From Iphinoe sp. HA4291-MV1 (GTDB taxonomy: Bacteria > Cyanobacteriota > Cyanobacteriia > Cyanobacteriales > Nostocaceae), in assembly GCA_019359415.1 (NCBI GenBank), contig JAHHHH010000078.1, positions 1 through 34,646 of the forward strand: a stretch of DNA of 34,646 bases, written 5' to 3'. This document shows, one piece after another, positions 1 to 11,200 of the stretch. A program made the position numbers and the translations under genes. Position 1 is the first letter of the stretch; each line of letters opens with the position of its first letter. The notes below the pieces were generated by a model. It was not told where the DNA came from. It searched no databases and saw only the letters and a program-made list of their open reading frames with translations.

Positions 1-70
1 TCAACTATCCCTCTTTCTGTTCTTGCTTTGCAAGAATACGTTCAAAGGATGTTTCACATTTAACTGCCTT

Positions 71-496
71 TCATCCCCACACTCCGCTTACGCGGAGTAT
101 GGGGTCTTCCCGGCAATGTCGATAAAACCTGTCTGCTTGGTTTTGATTTGGATATGACAGGAAGCCACCTTTTGTACAGATGATCAGCTCATCCCTTGAC
201 ACCTCTCCCGATTCCACTAGATGCCGAACACCCTTTCCTACACTCCGTTCGCTGTGCTGGTAGCGGTAGTTAATTGACGAATCGATTAAATTGACCCCGC
301 GCCGAACCGATTCGACCACAGCTTCCGTCACAAGGGTGTTAGTCTGCTCATTGGGTTCACCAAGGTATGTTCCAAGCCCAATAGAGCTTGCAATCAGTTG
401 GCCAGCTTCTCGAAAGTGATCTGGTACACAGTCCTTTCTGTGCTTTTCTCTGTAACGCCGTGTTCCTTGCGCTGTAGCCTTGCCTGGAAGCATCAT
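71..496 (-). pseudogene. Truncated aldo/keto reductase
   Basis: The first ~112 residues look like an NADPH-dependent aldo/keto reductase of the ~350-380 aa type. The start MMLPGKATAQGTRRYREK is typical, followed by SSIGLGTYLG and NLIDSSINYRYQHSERSVG with the probable catalytic Asp72 and Tyr77, and then ICTKGG with Lys109. After GGFL the sequence leaves the family, and it ends in a stop at residue 142. The rest of the barrel, including the catalytic His region, is missing. The divergent tail contains a 30-bp palindrome (75-104). The start at 496 has a good site (AAAGAGG, 4-5 nt upstream). The gene lies 113 bp downstream of the NRPS-3 stop and could once have reduced the aldehyde released by its R domain (inference). 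It is probably non-functional now. Reading on past the stop in the same frame gives 21 more codons that I do not recognise. Confidence 0.8.
75..104. repeat. Short palindromic repeat at the AKR break
   Basis: The arms ccccacactccgc (75-87) and gcggagtatgggg (92-104) pair at 12 of 13 positions around the loop ttac. The form resembles the dispersed small hairpins common in Nostocales genomes. It lies just before the premature stop of the aldo/keto reductase remnant. Confidence 0.7.
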
Positions 497-609
497 GATA
501 CCTCTTTATGTTAAAATTAGGTTTTTTATACTGTTGACAAATACAGCACGTTGATAGATATATTTTTTGCCATTGTTCACGAGTACCTACAAGTTGCTCC
601 AAGTGTCTT

Positions 610-3600
610 TTACCCGAAGTTTTCCCGCTCATCATTAGGCTGCAGAGGCTTCAAAAAACCGTTATGAATTAGGTAAGAAAAGTAAGTACTAAATAACTGA
701 CTATCTATTGCTGGACAGACGATAGAGGTATCTGCCAGTCCATCAAGGGTATTCTGGTAGTTGAATTGTAACCTCCCTGAGTGAGAGATATTTTCTTCAT
801 AATCCTGAGCGAGAAAAAACGGCACTAATGGATACAAAGTGTTTTCTGGTGAACGTTCAGCAACTTCCAGTAGCTTTGAACGCCACTGCTTATAGGAGAT
901 TTGCTGAATTGGGTAACCTAACGAGCTAAGTAAGTTGCTCAGCATACTTGAGTAAAAAGGCTGGTGATTCACAAAATGGAATGCCTTTCCTAAGGATTTT
1001 TCTTGCCTCGATAAATGGACGATCGCTCTGCTGATATAATCCACAGGAGTCATGTCCTCAATCATCTCCACATCTGGCACACTTCCGAGTTGGGTACAGC
1101 CGATAATTAGCTTGTACAAAAAGTCATTTGTATTAAACACACCAGTTTGACTATGCCCTGATACACGTCCTAGCCTGTAGATACAAACAGGAAGACCGCG
1201 ATCGCGTGCAATGGTGACTAATTTTTCGGCAACCCATTTACTTTGAGCATAACCCCCCGATGGCAATTGGTAATTATCTAGGCTGTCCTGTTCTCGAACT
1301 ACCTTAACTCCAGAATCACCAACTGAGGAGAAAACGCTTTTGGTGGAAATGAAATGCACGGGCTTGACTTTGAATTGACTTGCCAATCTCAAAACTTCTT
1401 GAGTTCCCAAAACATTGGCTGCCTTAAGTACAGAGTAGGGAGAAGTATGATGAACCCATGCTCCATTGTGATAGACGACGTCGATTAACTCAGCCATCTC
1501 TCGAAACTGTTCCTGGGAAAACCCCAAAAGCGGCTCAGACAGATCTCCTACAACTGGGATAATTCTGGGGCTTTGAGATTTATCCCAAAGTAAGTAAGAT
1601 TCAAGGCTGCTTTGAATTCTCTTCTTACCCTCTTCGGCGTTAGAAGCACGTACCAAACAATAAATATCTGCGTGAGTTTGCTGTAGGAGTTCGTTCAGCA
1701 AAAAAGCGCCCACAAAGCCTGTGGTTCCAGTTAAAAAGATACAAGCTGGCTCAGTGGTAAACTGAATGGGGATAGCAAGAGGACAAATTGTGGGGTCAAG
1801 GATAGCTTCGTTGTTGAGATCTACAACATTTTTTGTGCCAATAGTAGAAGCTCCTGTCTTTTGAGCTATCTCAATGCTCTGTGCCAATTGCGCGACTGTA
1901 GGCATCTCAAACAGACTACGCAAGGATAGTTCAATTTGGAAAGTTTCTCGCAACCGAACAACAAGTTGAGTAATTAGCAAGGAATGCCCACCTAAATCGA
2001 AGAAGTTGTCGTAGATACCGACTTGCTCGACCTTAAGTACTTGGGTCCACATTCTCGCCAGTAACTCTTCAACTGGTGTACGTGGTGCTACGTAAACTTG
2101 TTCAAGATTGGATCGATTCTGGTCTGGTGCTGGTAGCGCTCTGCGGTCTACTTTGCCGTTGGGTGTCAAAGGCAGAGCCTCTACCATTACAAAAACCGAT
2201 GGTATCATGTAATCGGGCAACTTCTCTTTGAGAAAGCGGCGCAGTTCACTACTGGTAAGGACTTTTTCCACCTTCGGAATTACGTAAGCCACTAGGCTTT
2301 TGTCATTAGAGTTGTCTTCCCTCGCTATGACCACAGTTTGAAGTACATCTGGGTGTTGGGCTAGCACCGCCTCAATCTCTCCGAGTTCAATGCGGAAACC
2401 ACGAACTTTGACCTGGTGGTCAATTCGTCCCAGAAACTCAATATTGCCATCGCTCAGATAACGTGCCAAATCCCCAGTTTTGTAAAGGTGTGCACTCGGT
2501 TCGTCGGTAAACGGGTTAGGAATGAATTTTTGAGCGGTTAATTCAGGGTGATTGAGATACCCTCTAGCAAGACCGAGACCACCAATGTGCACCTCACCTG
2601 GAACCCCAATTGGTACGGGTTCTTGGTAATTATCGAGGAGGTAAATTTGCGTATTGGCGATCGGGCGACCGATGGGAATAATGGATAAATTGCTCTGCCG
2701 CTTGCAGTCCCAGAAGGTAACATCAATAGTAGCTTCAGTCGGACCGTAGAGGTTATGTAGTTGGGCATTTAGACGAGTAAAAAAGCGTTTTTGAAGTTCA
2801 AAAGGCAGCACCTCCCCACTGCAAATAACACGCTTAAGACAATGACATGCCTCTAGTCCTGGCTCTTCGAGAAAAGCTTGAAGCATAGAGGGGACGAAAT
2901 GGAGCGTGGTGATTTGCTCTTTGGCAATCAGCTTGACTAGATAGGCGTTGTCTTGATGACCTCCTGGCTGGGCGATAATCAGACGAGCACCATTCAGCAA
3001 TGGCCAGAAGAACTCCCAGATTGACACATCAAAGCTGAAAGGAGTCTTTTGCAGAACGCGGTCTGTTTCTGTTAATTGATAAGCATCTTGCATCCAGAGC
3101 AAACGATTGCATAGTCCCATGTGGGTGTTCATTACCCCCTTGGGTTTCCCTGTAGAACCAGAGGTGTAAATGACATAGGCGAGATTTTTAGTTGTTACTC
3201 CACTAACCGGATTTGACTGGCGTTGTTGGGCGTACTGCAAAGCAGGGTCGTCGGCATTGGTTTTCCAGTCTGTGTCCAAACAGATTACTTGAGCTTGATG
3301 AGGAGGCAATATATCAATCCAATGGTGCTCCGTCAACAACACTGGTACTTGAGTATTCTCCAACATAAAAGCTAGTCGCTCCTTTGGATAGGTAGGGTCG
3401 AGAGGTAAGTAAGCTCCTCCTGCTTTGAGAATGCCTAGCAGTCCAATTATCATCTCTATTGAGCGTTTTAGGCAAATGCCCACCAGCACTTCCGGTCCCA
3501 CACCTAGTGTCTGTAAGTGGTGTGCTAGTTGATTAGCTCGATGATTCAGCTCCGAGTAAGTTAACTGCTCATCTTCAAAGACCACCGCCACAGCATTACT

Positions 3601-6600
3601 GTTTTGCTGAACTTGAGCTTCAAATAGCTGATGGATACACTGATTTATAGGATAATCAGTCTTAGTGTTGCTCCACTCTACCAGTAGTTGATACTGTTCC
3701 TGTTGAGAAAGCAGACAGTATGATTCGTAGCGTTCTTCTGGTTCACTAGCGATCGCTGTGAGGGTTCTGGCATAATAATCACCAATTTGTTTAATTTGTT
3801 CCTCACACAATGCTATGGGATCATAGTTAAGAGAAAAGTGAACTTCAGACGAGGAAGGATTTTGGCTAAATTGAGCAGTAAGAGTAAAGTTTGTTTTCTC
3901 GAAAGTCTTTGTGTCTAGAACTTGAACGCCTTTGAGGTTGAGCGTATTCTGATAAACATGAAAGTGGACGAAGTTAAATGCTATTTCAAACAAAGACTGT
4001 CTACCTAGGACTCGCTGCAATTCTGCCAAAGGATACCGTCGAAATGGTAGTAGTTCTTGCTCAGCTTCAAAGGTATTCCTCACCAAATCTATCCAAGTAC
4101 CTCCGTTACATTGCAGGCGAAAAGGTAAAGAGTTGAGGAACAATCCTAGCACTCGTTCTCCATCAGTTCCTTCCAGTCGCCCATGAGATACCAATCCTGT
4201 TACAATATCTGATTGACCACTTAGCAGGCTTAACACCCGCATATGAGCAGCTAATAGCACACTTTTGAGAGAAACTTTTAAGGATTTCGCCAGTTGCAAA
4301 AGACCTTGAGAAACTTCTATTGAAAGTGGAACTTCATATACGCCAACTTGTTGGACAGAATTCCTGTGGTTTGCAGCTGACCAGCGAGGTAACATCGTTA
4401 AGGTGCTGTCGCTTAACTTCTCAGTCCAGTAGCGTTCTTGAGCATCCAATGCGATCGCTTCTTGCTCTAGAGCAACAAAGTCTTTAAAATTAACTGCTGG
4501 GGGTGAAGGAAGCAAATCAGCTTCTTTATTTAGCAAGGAAAAATATTGTACAAACAGCTCAGTGAGCATGGAAGCCACGCTCCACCCATCGAGAATTGCA
4601 TGGTGCTCAGTAAAGCTAAACTGAAAGGTTTCTTCACTGCGACGATGAATATGAAAGCGTAACAGAGGGGCTTTAGTCCAATCAAAAAGCGATTGCTTCT
4701 CGGCTTCAAACCAGTTAGACAGTACTTTCTCTTGTTGAGCAAAAGAGAGATGGCGAATATCTTCTATTTGCAAAGGAACATTAACCATTTTATGGACTAG
4801 CTGTAGTGGCTCATTAAATTTACTCATTTCAAACGAAGTACGCAGCACAGGATGACGATCTGCAAGCTGTTGTACCGCAGTTTGAAAGTATTGCAGGTTA
4901 AAGGGAGCCTGTAAGTGATAACTAGAAACATTATGGTAGGTTGGGGTATCTAAGTTATATTCGCTATGGAAAACCATCCCCATTTGAAGTTGGGTAAGGG
5001 GATAGGCATCCTCTATGTCATTGGGTAACTTCAGCCGATCTTGTTCGCAAATAAGGCTAAACGGTTGAACTTTCTGTGAAATTATTGTGCCTGCCTCTTG
5101 TTCTGTTAGGTTTTGAACCAGTTCATAAATCGTCTGATATTTGAACAACTGCTGTAGTGAAAAGCACAAACCTCGTTCTTGAGCCTGGGATTGAACTTGA
5201 ATACTACGGATTGAATCCCCTCCTAATGCAAAGAAGTTGTCGTAGATGCCCACTTGTTCGAGACCAAGAACCTGATTCCAGATTTCGGCTAATACTTTCT
5301 CTTCTGGAGTGCGAGGTGCTACGAAAGCTTCATCCAATTCCGGTCTAGTTGCGTTAGAATTTGGCAGTGCTTGGCGGTCTACTTTACCATTGGGCGTTAG
5401 AGGCAGGGCATCTAAGAACACGAAGACCGGTGGTACCATATATTCAGGCAACTGCTGCTTCAAGAAGTTCCGTAGTTGACTGGTGGTAAGTGTTTGCTGT
5501 TTACTGGGAACAACATACGCCACCAACTGCTTGTCACCGGGTTGAACCTCTCGCGCCAGCACCACAGTCTCCTGTACCCCTGGGTGTTGAGCTAACACTG
5601 CCTCAATCTCCTCAAGTTCGATGCGGAAGCCCCGAATTTTCACTTGGTGGTCAATACGTCCTAAGTATTCTATGTCTCCATTAGGTAAATAGCGGGCTAA
5701 GTCACCAGAACTGTAAAGGCGTGCATCTGGTTTGTTGCTAAAGGAGTTGGCAATGAACTTAATGGCAGTCAACTCAGGACGGTTGAGATAGCCCCGAGCC
5801 AAACCGGCACCGCCAATGTACATTTCTCCAGGAACCCCAATTGGTACTGGCTGCTGATTTGGAGCAAGTAAATAAACTTGCAGGTCAGGAATTGGACGAC
5901 CAATGAGACTTCCTGAAGCAACTTCTAAATCTGCCATTGTCAGTGGGCGATAGGTGACATGCACGGTGGTTTCCGTGATGCCGTACATATTCACTAACTG
6001 GGGGGATCTATCCCCATGTCTCTCAAACCACGGTTTCAAGCTCTGAAGTTCCAGCGCTTCTCCACCGAAGATGACCAAGCGCAAGGCTAGTTCCTTGGCA
6101 GTCCCCAAAGATTCTTCTGCCCGTATGAGTTGGCGGAAGGCTGAAGGAGTCTGATTGAGTACAGTCACCTGCTGCTTGCACAACAAGTCGTAGAATGCTT
6201 CCGGTGAGCGACTAAGCCAGTATGGCACTACTACCAGCCGCCCACCAAAGAGTAGGGCACCCCAAACTTCCCAAACTGAGAAATCAAAGGCAATTGAGTG
6301 GAACAGTGTCCAGATATCTTTTTCGTTGAAATGATACCAGGACTGCACAGCATAAAAGAGACGAGTGACATTTACATGGTTTACTAAGACACCTTTAGGT
6401 TGACCTGTTGAACCTGAGGTGTAGATGACATAAACTAAGTTATTAGCCGTGGAGTTACTGACGAGATTCTCTTGGCTGTTTTGAGCGATACTTCCCCAGT
6501 CGGTGTCTAAGCAAACGACTCTGGTTTGATGTTTTGGCAAGGTTTCTATCAGAGGCTGCTGTGTCAGCAACACTGGTATCTGAGCATCTTGCAAGATGAA

Positions 6601-8268
6601 AGCGAGGCGCTCCTTTGGATATTTGGAATCCAGAGGAACGTAAGCACCACCCGCCTTGAGAATGGCTAGCAGTCCAACCACCATTTCCACTGAGCGTTCC
6701 ATATAAATGCCAACAAGAACCTCTGGTCTTACTCCTAGTGATCGCAAGTGGTGCGCTAGCTGATTAGCCCTGGCGTTCAGTTGTTGGTAGGTTAGTTGCT
6801 CGTCTTCAAAGACTATTGCCACAGCATGAGGGGAGTGCTGCACCTGAGCCTCAAACAGTTGATGAATACACTGGTTTTGGGGATACTGAACTTGAGTGTT
6901 ATTGCACTCGCCTAGCAGTTGCAGTCGTTCTCCCTCGCTTAAAATTGATAATTCCGATACTCGCCGCTCGGGATTAGAGATCGTGCCTTCGAGCAAAGTT
7001 TGCAAATGCCCTAGCATCCGGGTAATGGTCATTGCGTCAAACCGACGAGAATCGTATGAAATCTCTAGCAGCAACTCTGAACTAGGCACTACTACGACAG
7101 TCAAAGGATAGTTCGTCCGCTCAACAGAACGAATATTCCGAATTTTTAGCTCATCACTACACTCCAGTAAAGAAGCTTCTACGGGGTAGTTCTCAAACAC
7201 TACTATGCTCTCGAACAGAGGCATACTCCTAGGCACATCACTCCAGTCTTGGATCTGTGAAAGAGGACTGTACTCGTACTGGCGTGCTTCAATTTGTTGA
7301 GTCTGAAGTCTCTTGAGCCAGGATAAGAGTAGATCTTCGGCATCAACTCTTACTCGCACTGGCAAGGTGTTGATGAATAGACCCACCATAGACTCGGCTC
7401 CAGCCAGTGCTGCTGGACGACCGGAGACAGTGGCTCCAAAAACCACGTTGGTTTCACCACTGTAACAGCTTAGCAGTAATGCCCATGTTCCCTGTAGTAT
7501 AGTGTTTAGCGTTAGCTGATGCTTTTGAGCTAGAGACCTCAGTGCTGCTGTACTTTCCATTGATAGCTTGATTTGCTGCTGAGCGTAACTTTTCTCCTGG
7601 CTCCCGAATTTCTCAGAAATCCGATCAACTACTAAAGGGGTTGGTGCTTGTACGCTAGTGAGCATCTGCCGCCAGAACGCCTCAGCATTAGACAGTTCCT
7701 GCTGATGTAGCCAAGCGATGTAGTCTCGATAGGGACGGCTCAATTCTAAATGTAACTCCTGACCCAAGCAGTACGCTTCGTAAAAAGCAATGACTTCCTT
7801 GAGGATTAAAGCCGAAGACCACCCATCTAGCAACAGGTGGTGATGACTCCAAACAAATTGGTAAGTGTCAAAAGCCAACTGGATAATGGTTAGGCGCATT
7901 AGAGGTGCTTTGTTAAGTTCAAAGCCCTGTTTTCGCTCCGCTTGAAGTAAAGTCTCCAGTCGCTCTTGCTGCTCTTGTGCTGATAGTTTCTGCCAGTCAT
8001 GCTGTATACAAGGCAATTTCACCTGCCGATGTACTATTTGAACAGGTTCTTTAATACTTTTCCATACAAAAGAGGTTCGTAAGACGGAATGCCGATCTAC
8101 CACCTGCTGCCAAGCTTGCTCAAACGTCGAAACGTTTAGATTACCATGTAAGGTACAAAGCGTTTGATTGAAATATACTCCCGACTCGGGAGCGTAAAGG
8201 GTATGGAAGAGTATGCCCTGCTGTATGGGCGAGAGGGGATAAAAATTTTCTATATTTTCCCAGTTCAC
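610..8268 (-). CDS. NRPS-3: C-A(Thr)-PCP-C-A(Ser)-PCP-R, terminal reductive-release synthetase
   Basis: This 2552-aa protein has two extension modules and a terminal reductase. C1 (~5-440) has an intact HHLLLDG and resembles the DCL type that follows an epimerization domain. A1 (~465-970) reads DFWNIGMVHK, the known L-Thr code. PCP1 has LGGDSIRS (~1014). C2 (~1080-1530) has an intact HHAILDG. A2 (~1550-2050) reads DVWHISLIDK, the Ser code. PCP2 has LGGHSLL (~2093). The reductase (~2175-2540) has the NADPH motif GTTGFVG (~2183) and YAQSK as the YxxxK pair. It should add Thr and Ser and release the chain as a C-terminal aldehyde or alcohol; no thioesterase is present. The GTG start at 8268 lies 1 nt after the NRPS-2 stop, with AGGAG inside the NRPS-2 end, so the two genes are translationally coupled. 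Domain calls are firm; substrates are code-based predictions. Confidence 0.96.
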   Translation of the reverse strand: MNWENIENFYPLSPIQQGILFHTLYAPESGVYFNQTLCTLHGNLNVSTFEQAWQQVVDRHSVLRTSFVWKSIKEPVQIVHRQVKLPCIQHDWQKLSAQEQQERLETLLQAERKQGFELNKAPLMRLTIIQLAFDTYQFVWSHHHLLLDGWSSALILKEVIAFYEAYCLGQELHLELSRPYRDYIAWLHQQELSNAEAFWRQMLTSVQAPTPLVVDRISEKFGSQEKSYAQQQIKLSMESTAALRSLAQKHQLTLNTILQGTWALLLSCYSGETNVVFGATVSGRPAALAGAESMVGLFINTLPVRVRVDAEDLLLSWLKRLQTQQIEARQYEYSPLSQIQDWSDVPRSMPLFESIVVFENYPVEASLLECSDELKIRNIRSVERTNYPLTVVVVPSSELLLEISYDSRRFDAMTITRMLGHLQTLLEGTISNPERRVSELSILSEGERLQLLGECNNTQVQYPQNQCIHQLFEAQVQHSPHAVAIVFEDEQLTYQQLNARANQLAHHLRSLGVRPEVLVGIYMERSVEMVVGLLAILKAGGAYVPLDSKYPKERLAFILQDAQIPVLLTQQPLIETLPKHQTRVVCLDTDWGSIAQNSQENLVSNSTANNLVYVIYTSGSTGQPKGVLVNHVNVTRLFYAVQSWYHFNEKDIWTLFHSIAFDFSVWEVWGALLFGGRLVVVPYWLSRSPEAFYDLLCKQQVTVLNQTPSAFRQLIRAEESLGTAKELALRLVIFGGEALELQSLKPWFERHGDRSPQLVNMYGITETTVHVTYRPLTMADLEVASGSLIGRPIPDLQVYLLAPNQQPVPIGVPGEMYIGGAGLARGYLNRPELTAIKFIANSFSNKPDARLYSSGDLARYLPNGDIEYLGRIDHQVKIRGFRIELEEIEAVLAQHPGVQETVVLAREVQPGDKQLVAYVVPSKQQTLTTSQLRNFLKQQLPEYMVPPVFVFLDALPLTPNGKVDRQALPNSNATRPELDEAFVAPRTPEEKVLAEIWNQVLGLEQVGIYDNFFALGGDSIRSIQVQSQAQERGLCFSLQQLFKYQTIYELVQNLTEQEAGTIISQKVQPFSLICEQDRLKLPNDIEDAYPLTQLQMGMVFHSEYNLDTPTYHNVSSYHLQAPFNLQYFQTAVQQLADRHPVLRTSFEMSKFNEPLQLVHKMVNVPLQIEDIRHLSFAQQEKVLSNWFEAEKQSLFDWTKAPLLRFHIHRRSEETFQFSFTEHHAILDGWSVASMLTELFVQYFSLLNKEADLLPSPPAVNFKDFVALEQEAIALDAQERYWTEKLSDSTLTMLPRWSAANHRNSVQQVGVYEVPLSIEVSQGLLQLAKSLKVSLKSVLLAAHMRVLSLLSGQSDIVTGLVSHGRLEGTDGERVLGLFLNSLPFRLQCNGGTWIDLVRNTFEAEQELLPFRRYPLAELQRVLGRQSLFEIAFNFVHFHVYQNTLNLKGVQVLDTKTFEKTNFTLTAQFSQNPSSSEVHFSLNYDPIALCEEQIKQIGDYYARTLTAIASEPEERYESYCLLSQQEQYQLLVEWSNTKTDYPINQCIHQLFEAQVQQNSNAVAVVFEDEQLTYSELNHRANQLAHHLQTLGVGPEVLVGICLKRSIEMIIGLLGILKAGGAYLPLDPTYPKERLAFMLENTQVPVLLTEHHWIDILPPHQAQVICLDTDWKTNADDPALQYAQQRQSNPVSGVTTKNLAYVIYTSGSTGKPKGVMNTHMGLCNRLLWMQDAYQLTETDRVLQKTPFSFDVSIWEFFWPLLNGARLIIAQPGGHQDNAYLVKLIAKEQITTLHFVPSMLQAFLEEPGLEACHCLKRVICSGEVLPFELQKRFFTRLNAQLHNLYGPTEATIDVTFWDCKRQSNLSIIPIGRPIANTQIYLLDNYQEPVPIGVPGEVHIGGLGLARGYLNHPELTAQKFIPNPFTDEPSAHLYKTGDLARYLSDGNIEFLGRIDHQVKVRGFRIELGEIEAVLAQHPDVLQTVVIAREDNSNDKSLVAYVIPKVEKVLTSSELRRFLKEKLPDYMIPSVFVMVEALPLTPNGKVDRRALPAPDQNRSNLEQVYVAPRTPVEELLARMWTQVLKVEQVGIYDNFFDLGGHSLLITQLVVRLRETFQIELSLRSLFEMPTVAQLAQSIEIAQKTGASTIGTKNVVDLNNEAILDPTICPLAIPIQFTTEPACIFLTGTTGFVGAFLLNELLQQTHADIYCLVRASNAEEGKKRIQSSLESYLLWDKSQSPRIIPVVGDLSEPLLGFSQEQFREMAELIDVVYHNGAWVHHTSPYSVLKAANVLGTQEVLRLASQFKVKPVHFISTKSVFSSVGDSGVKVVREQDSLDNYQLPSGGYAQSKWVAEKLVTIARDRGLPVCIYRLGRVSGHSQTGVFNTNDFLYKLIIGCTQLGSVPDVEMIEDMTPVDYISRAIVHLSRQEKSLGKAFHFVNHQPFYSSMLSNLLSSLGYPIQQISYKQWRSKLLEVAERSPENTLYPLVPFFLAQDYEENISHSGRLQFNYQNTLDGLADTSIVCPAIDSQLFSTYFSYLIHNGFLKPLQPNDERENFG

Positions 8269-8269
8269 T

Positions 8270-11200
8270 TCAAACTTCTCCTATGACTTCGATCATTTTG
8301 TCTAGGTCTGCTTGGCTCCATTGACTCCACTTAAACTCTGCGAAGTCTGAAGACGTGTAGCTTGTGGCATGAGGGGACTGGCAGTGAGAAATGAGCGATC
8401 GCAGTATCTCCACATAACTCTGGGCTAACTTCTCAACCGTAACTCGTTGATGAATAACCTCGCTGTACGTCCACTCTAAGTGGAGTTGGTTTTTAATAAC
8501 ACATCCATTGACCTCAAGCAGATAGTTCCGTCTTCCTTGCTGGTCGCGCGTCGCTCCACAAAATTCCTGAGCTTGTCTGAACAAAGACGCTTTTGGTAAA
8601 ACTAAGTCTAGCTGACCTAAGTAGTTGAAACTTACTTCGGGCTGAGGCAAAGCTCTCAGTTGCTCAACAATTTCTACATTTGTACTCAAATAGCGCAGCA
8701 CACCATAGTCAATACCCCGATTTGGGATTTTATTAAGTTGCTGTTTGACTGCTTTCAATACCTCTACATGGGAAGACTCTTTTGGAGCTAAAAATACGGG
8801 AAAGAACGTGGTGAACCAGCCCACAGTTCTTGACAAGTCTAAATCGGCAAAAATCTCCTCCCGTCCGTGTCCTTCCAGATGTACCAATAGTGAGCGCACA
8901 CCAGTCCACTGTGCAAAAGATTGCACCAGCGCTGTCAGCAACACGTCGTTAATCTCGGTTCGATAAACCTTGGGAACCTCTTGCAGCAGGAAACGAGTTT
9001 CTTGTGCCTCTAGCACCAGCGATATGGTGCGGGCTGAAGCTAGTGTATTTTTTCCCTCAAGATAGTCTACTGGTAGCCGTGAAACCTGTTTGGGCAGCTC
9101 TGCTAACCAGTAATTCATTTCCTGCTGAACATCTGCTGTTTGCGAGTATTCCATTAGTCGTTCAGCCCACTGCTTAAACGAGGTCGTTTTTGCTGAAAGC
9201 TGTATCGTCTCACTCTGACTGAGTTGCTTGTAACCTTTTTCAAGATCCTCTAGCAAAATCCGCCAGGAGACACCGTCAACAACTAAATGGTGAATGACTA
9301 TTAGCAGGCGGCTTGGCTTTTTGCTCCCAAAGTCAAAGAGGGCAACCCGCACAAGCGGCCCTTCTGATATGTTCAGGCTGGCTTGCAGTTCGGCGGCATT
9401 TGCCTCAATGGCAGTAAGTTGCTCCGTTTCTGGTAGCATTGACAAATCCCAGCTAGTAAACGGCATCACCTCGACCTTGCTGGCGTTGATTTGCTGCCAA
9501 CCAGATTCCTTTTGAATAAAACGCATACGAAGTGCATCATGGTGTACTAGTAATTTTTGCACTACCTGTTCCAACAGCGCTGGTTTGAGAGCTTGCTGCA
9601 CTTCCAACAAGATGGCTTGGTTATAGTGGTGGGGGTTAGGCAGATGCATCTCAAAAAACCAGTGTTGGATGGGAATGAGGGGGAGTAGCCCGGTAACCAA
9701 TCCCTGTTCCGCTTGGATAATCTGTGTGGTGCCAGCCACTACTGCCAACTCGGCGATGGTCGGGTAATCGAATAGCTGCTTGGGGATCAGCTGAAGCCCT
9801 GCTTGATGAGCTCTGGCAACTATCTGAAGGCTAAGGATCGAATCCCCACCCAAGGCAAAGAAGTTGTCGTGGATGCCCACTTGTTCTAAGCCAAAAACCT
9901 GGGACCAAATCTTTGCCAGATCTGCCTCTACTGACGTAATAGGTGCAACAAATTTTTCTTGCAGTTCTGGTCTGCTCTGGTCAGGAGCTGGGAGCGCTTG
10001 GCGGTCTACTTTGCCATTGGGTGTTAGTGGTAACGCCTTCAGTATCACGAAGACCGATGGCATCATGTACTCCGGCAAACAATCTTTCAAGAAACTACGC
10101 AGTTCATCGACTGTTGGTGCTTGCTCCCTTGAAGGGACAACATAGGCAACTAAACGCTTGTTGCTATGGATGCCCTCTTGGGCAACAACTATGGTTTCCC
10201 GCACAGCTGTGTGTTGATTCAGAACCGCTTCAATTTCAGTCAGTTCGATGCGGTAGCCCCGAATCTTGACCTGATGGTCGAGACGACCGAGAAACTCGAT
10301 GTTTCCATCCGCGAGGTAGCGTGCCAAATCCCCAGTTTTGTACAGGCGTGCGCTTGGTTTATCGCTAAATGGATTGGGAATGAACTTTTGGGCGGTTAAT
10401 TCCGGACGGTTGAGATACCCTCTAGCTAGACCAAAACCACCAATATGTACCTCACCCGGTACACCAATCGGTACTGGTTGCAGGTGAGAATCCAGCAAAT
10501 AAATCTGGGTGTTGGCAATTGGGCGACCAATCGGGACAGCAGTTCTCAAATCATGATTTTGACAATCGTACACACTGCTCCAAACCGTTGCTTCTGTGGG
10601 ACCATATTCGTTAAACAGACTTGTGTGCGGCAGTAACTCATGGTGTTGCTTTACAAGTTCTTTCGGACAGGTTTCTCCAGCAACGATAACGGTTTGAAGG
10701 CTAACTAGTTGCTGTGGCTGGGCTTGCTCCAATATCAGCTTGTAGAGAGACGGAAGACACAGTAAATGAGAAATCCTAGCTTTTGCGATCGCCTCTATTA
10801 GCTGAATGAGATTCAATTGGAAGTTTTCTGGTGGGAGTGAGATGGATATTCCTTGACAAAGAGTCCAGAATATGCTAGCAACGGAGCTATCGAACGCAAA
10901 AGGAGAAGTCAATAGAAAGCTGGTGACGGATTGATGATAGTATAAGGTACGAGCAATTGTGGAGTGAACCAAGTTTTGATGCGTAACTTGTACTCCCTTG
11001 GGTTGTCCTGTAGATCCAGAAGTATAGATCAAGTAGGCAAGGTTATCAGTCATCACTCCGCTGTGAGGATTCTCATTACTTTCTTGGGCAATTGCATCCC
11101 AAAGAGTGTCTAAGCAGAGTATCTGCGCTCCATAATCAGGTAAACTGTTGACCAAGCGCTGTTGGGTCAATAGCACTGATACCTGAGAATCTTCCAGAAT

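Noticed and set aside
357-635. 92-codon minus-strand frame between NRPS-3 and the aldo/keto reductase
   Set aside because: It overlaps both genes in another frame, and its second half is a frame-shifted reading of the reductase. No family resemblance.
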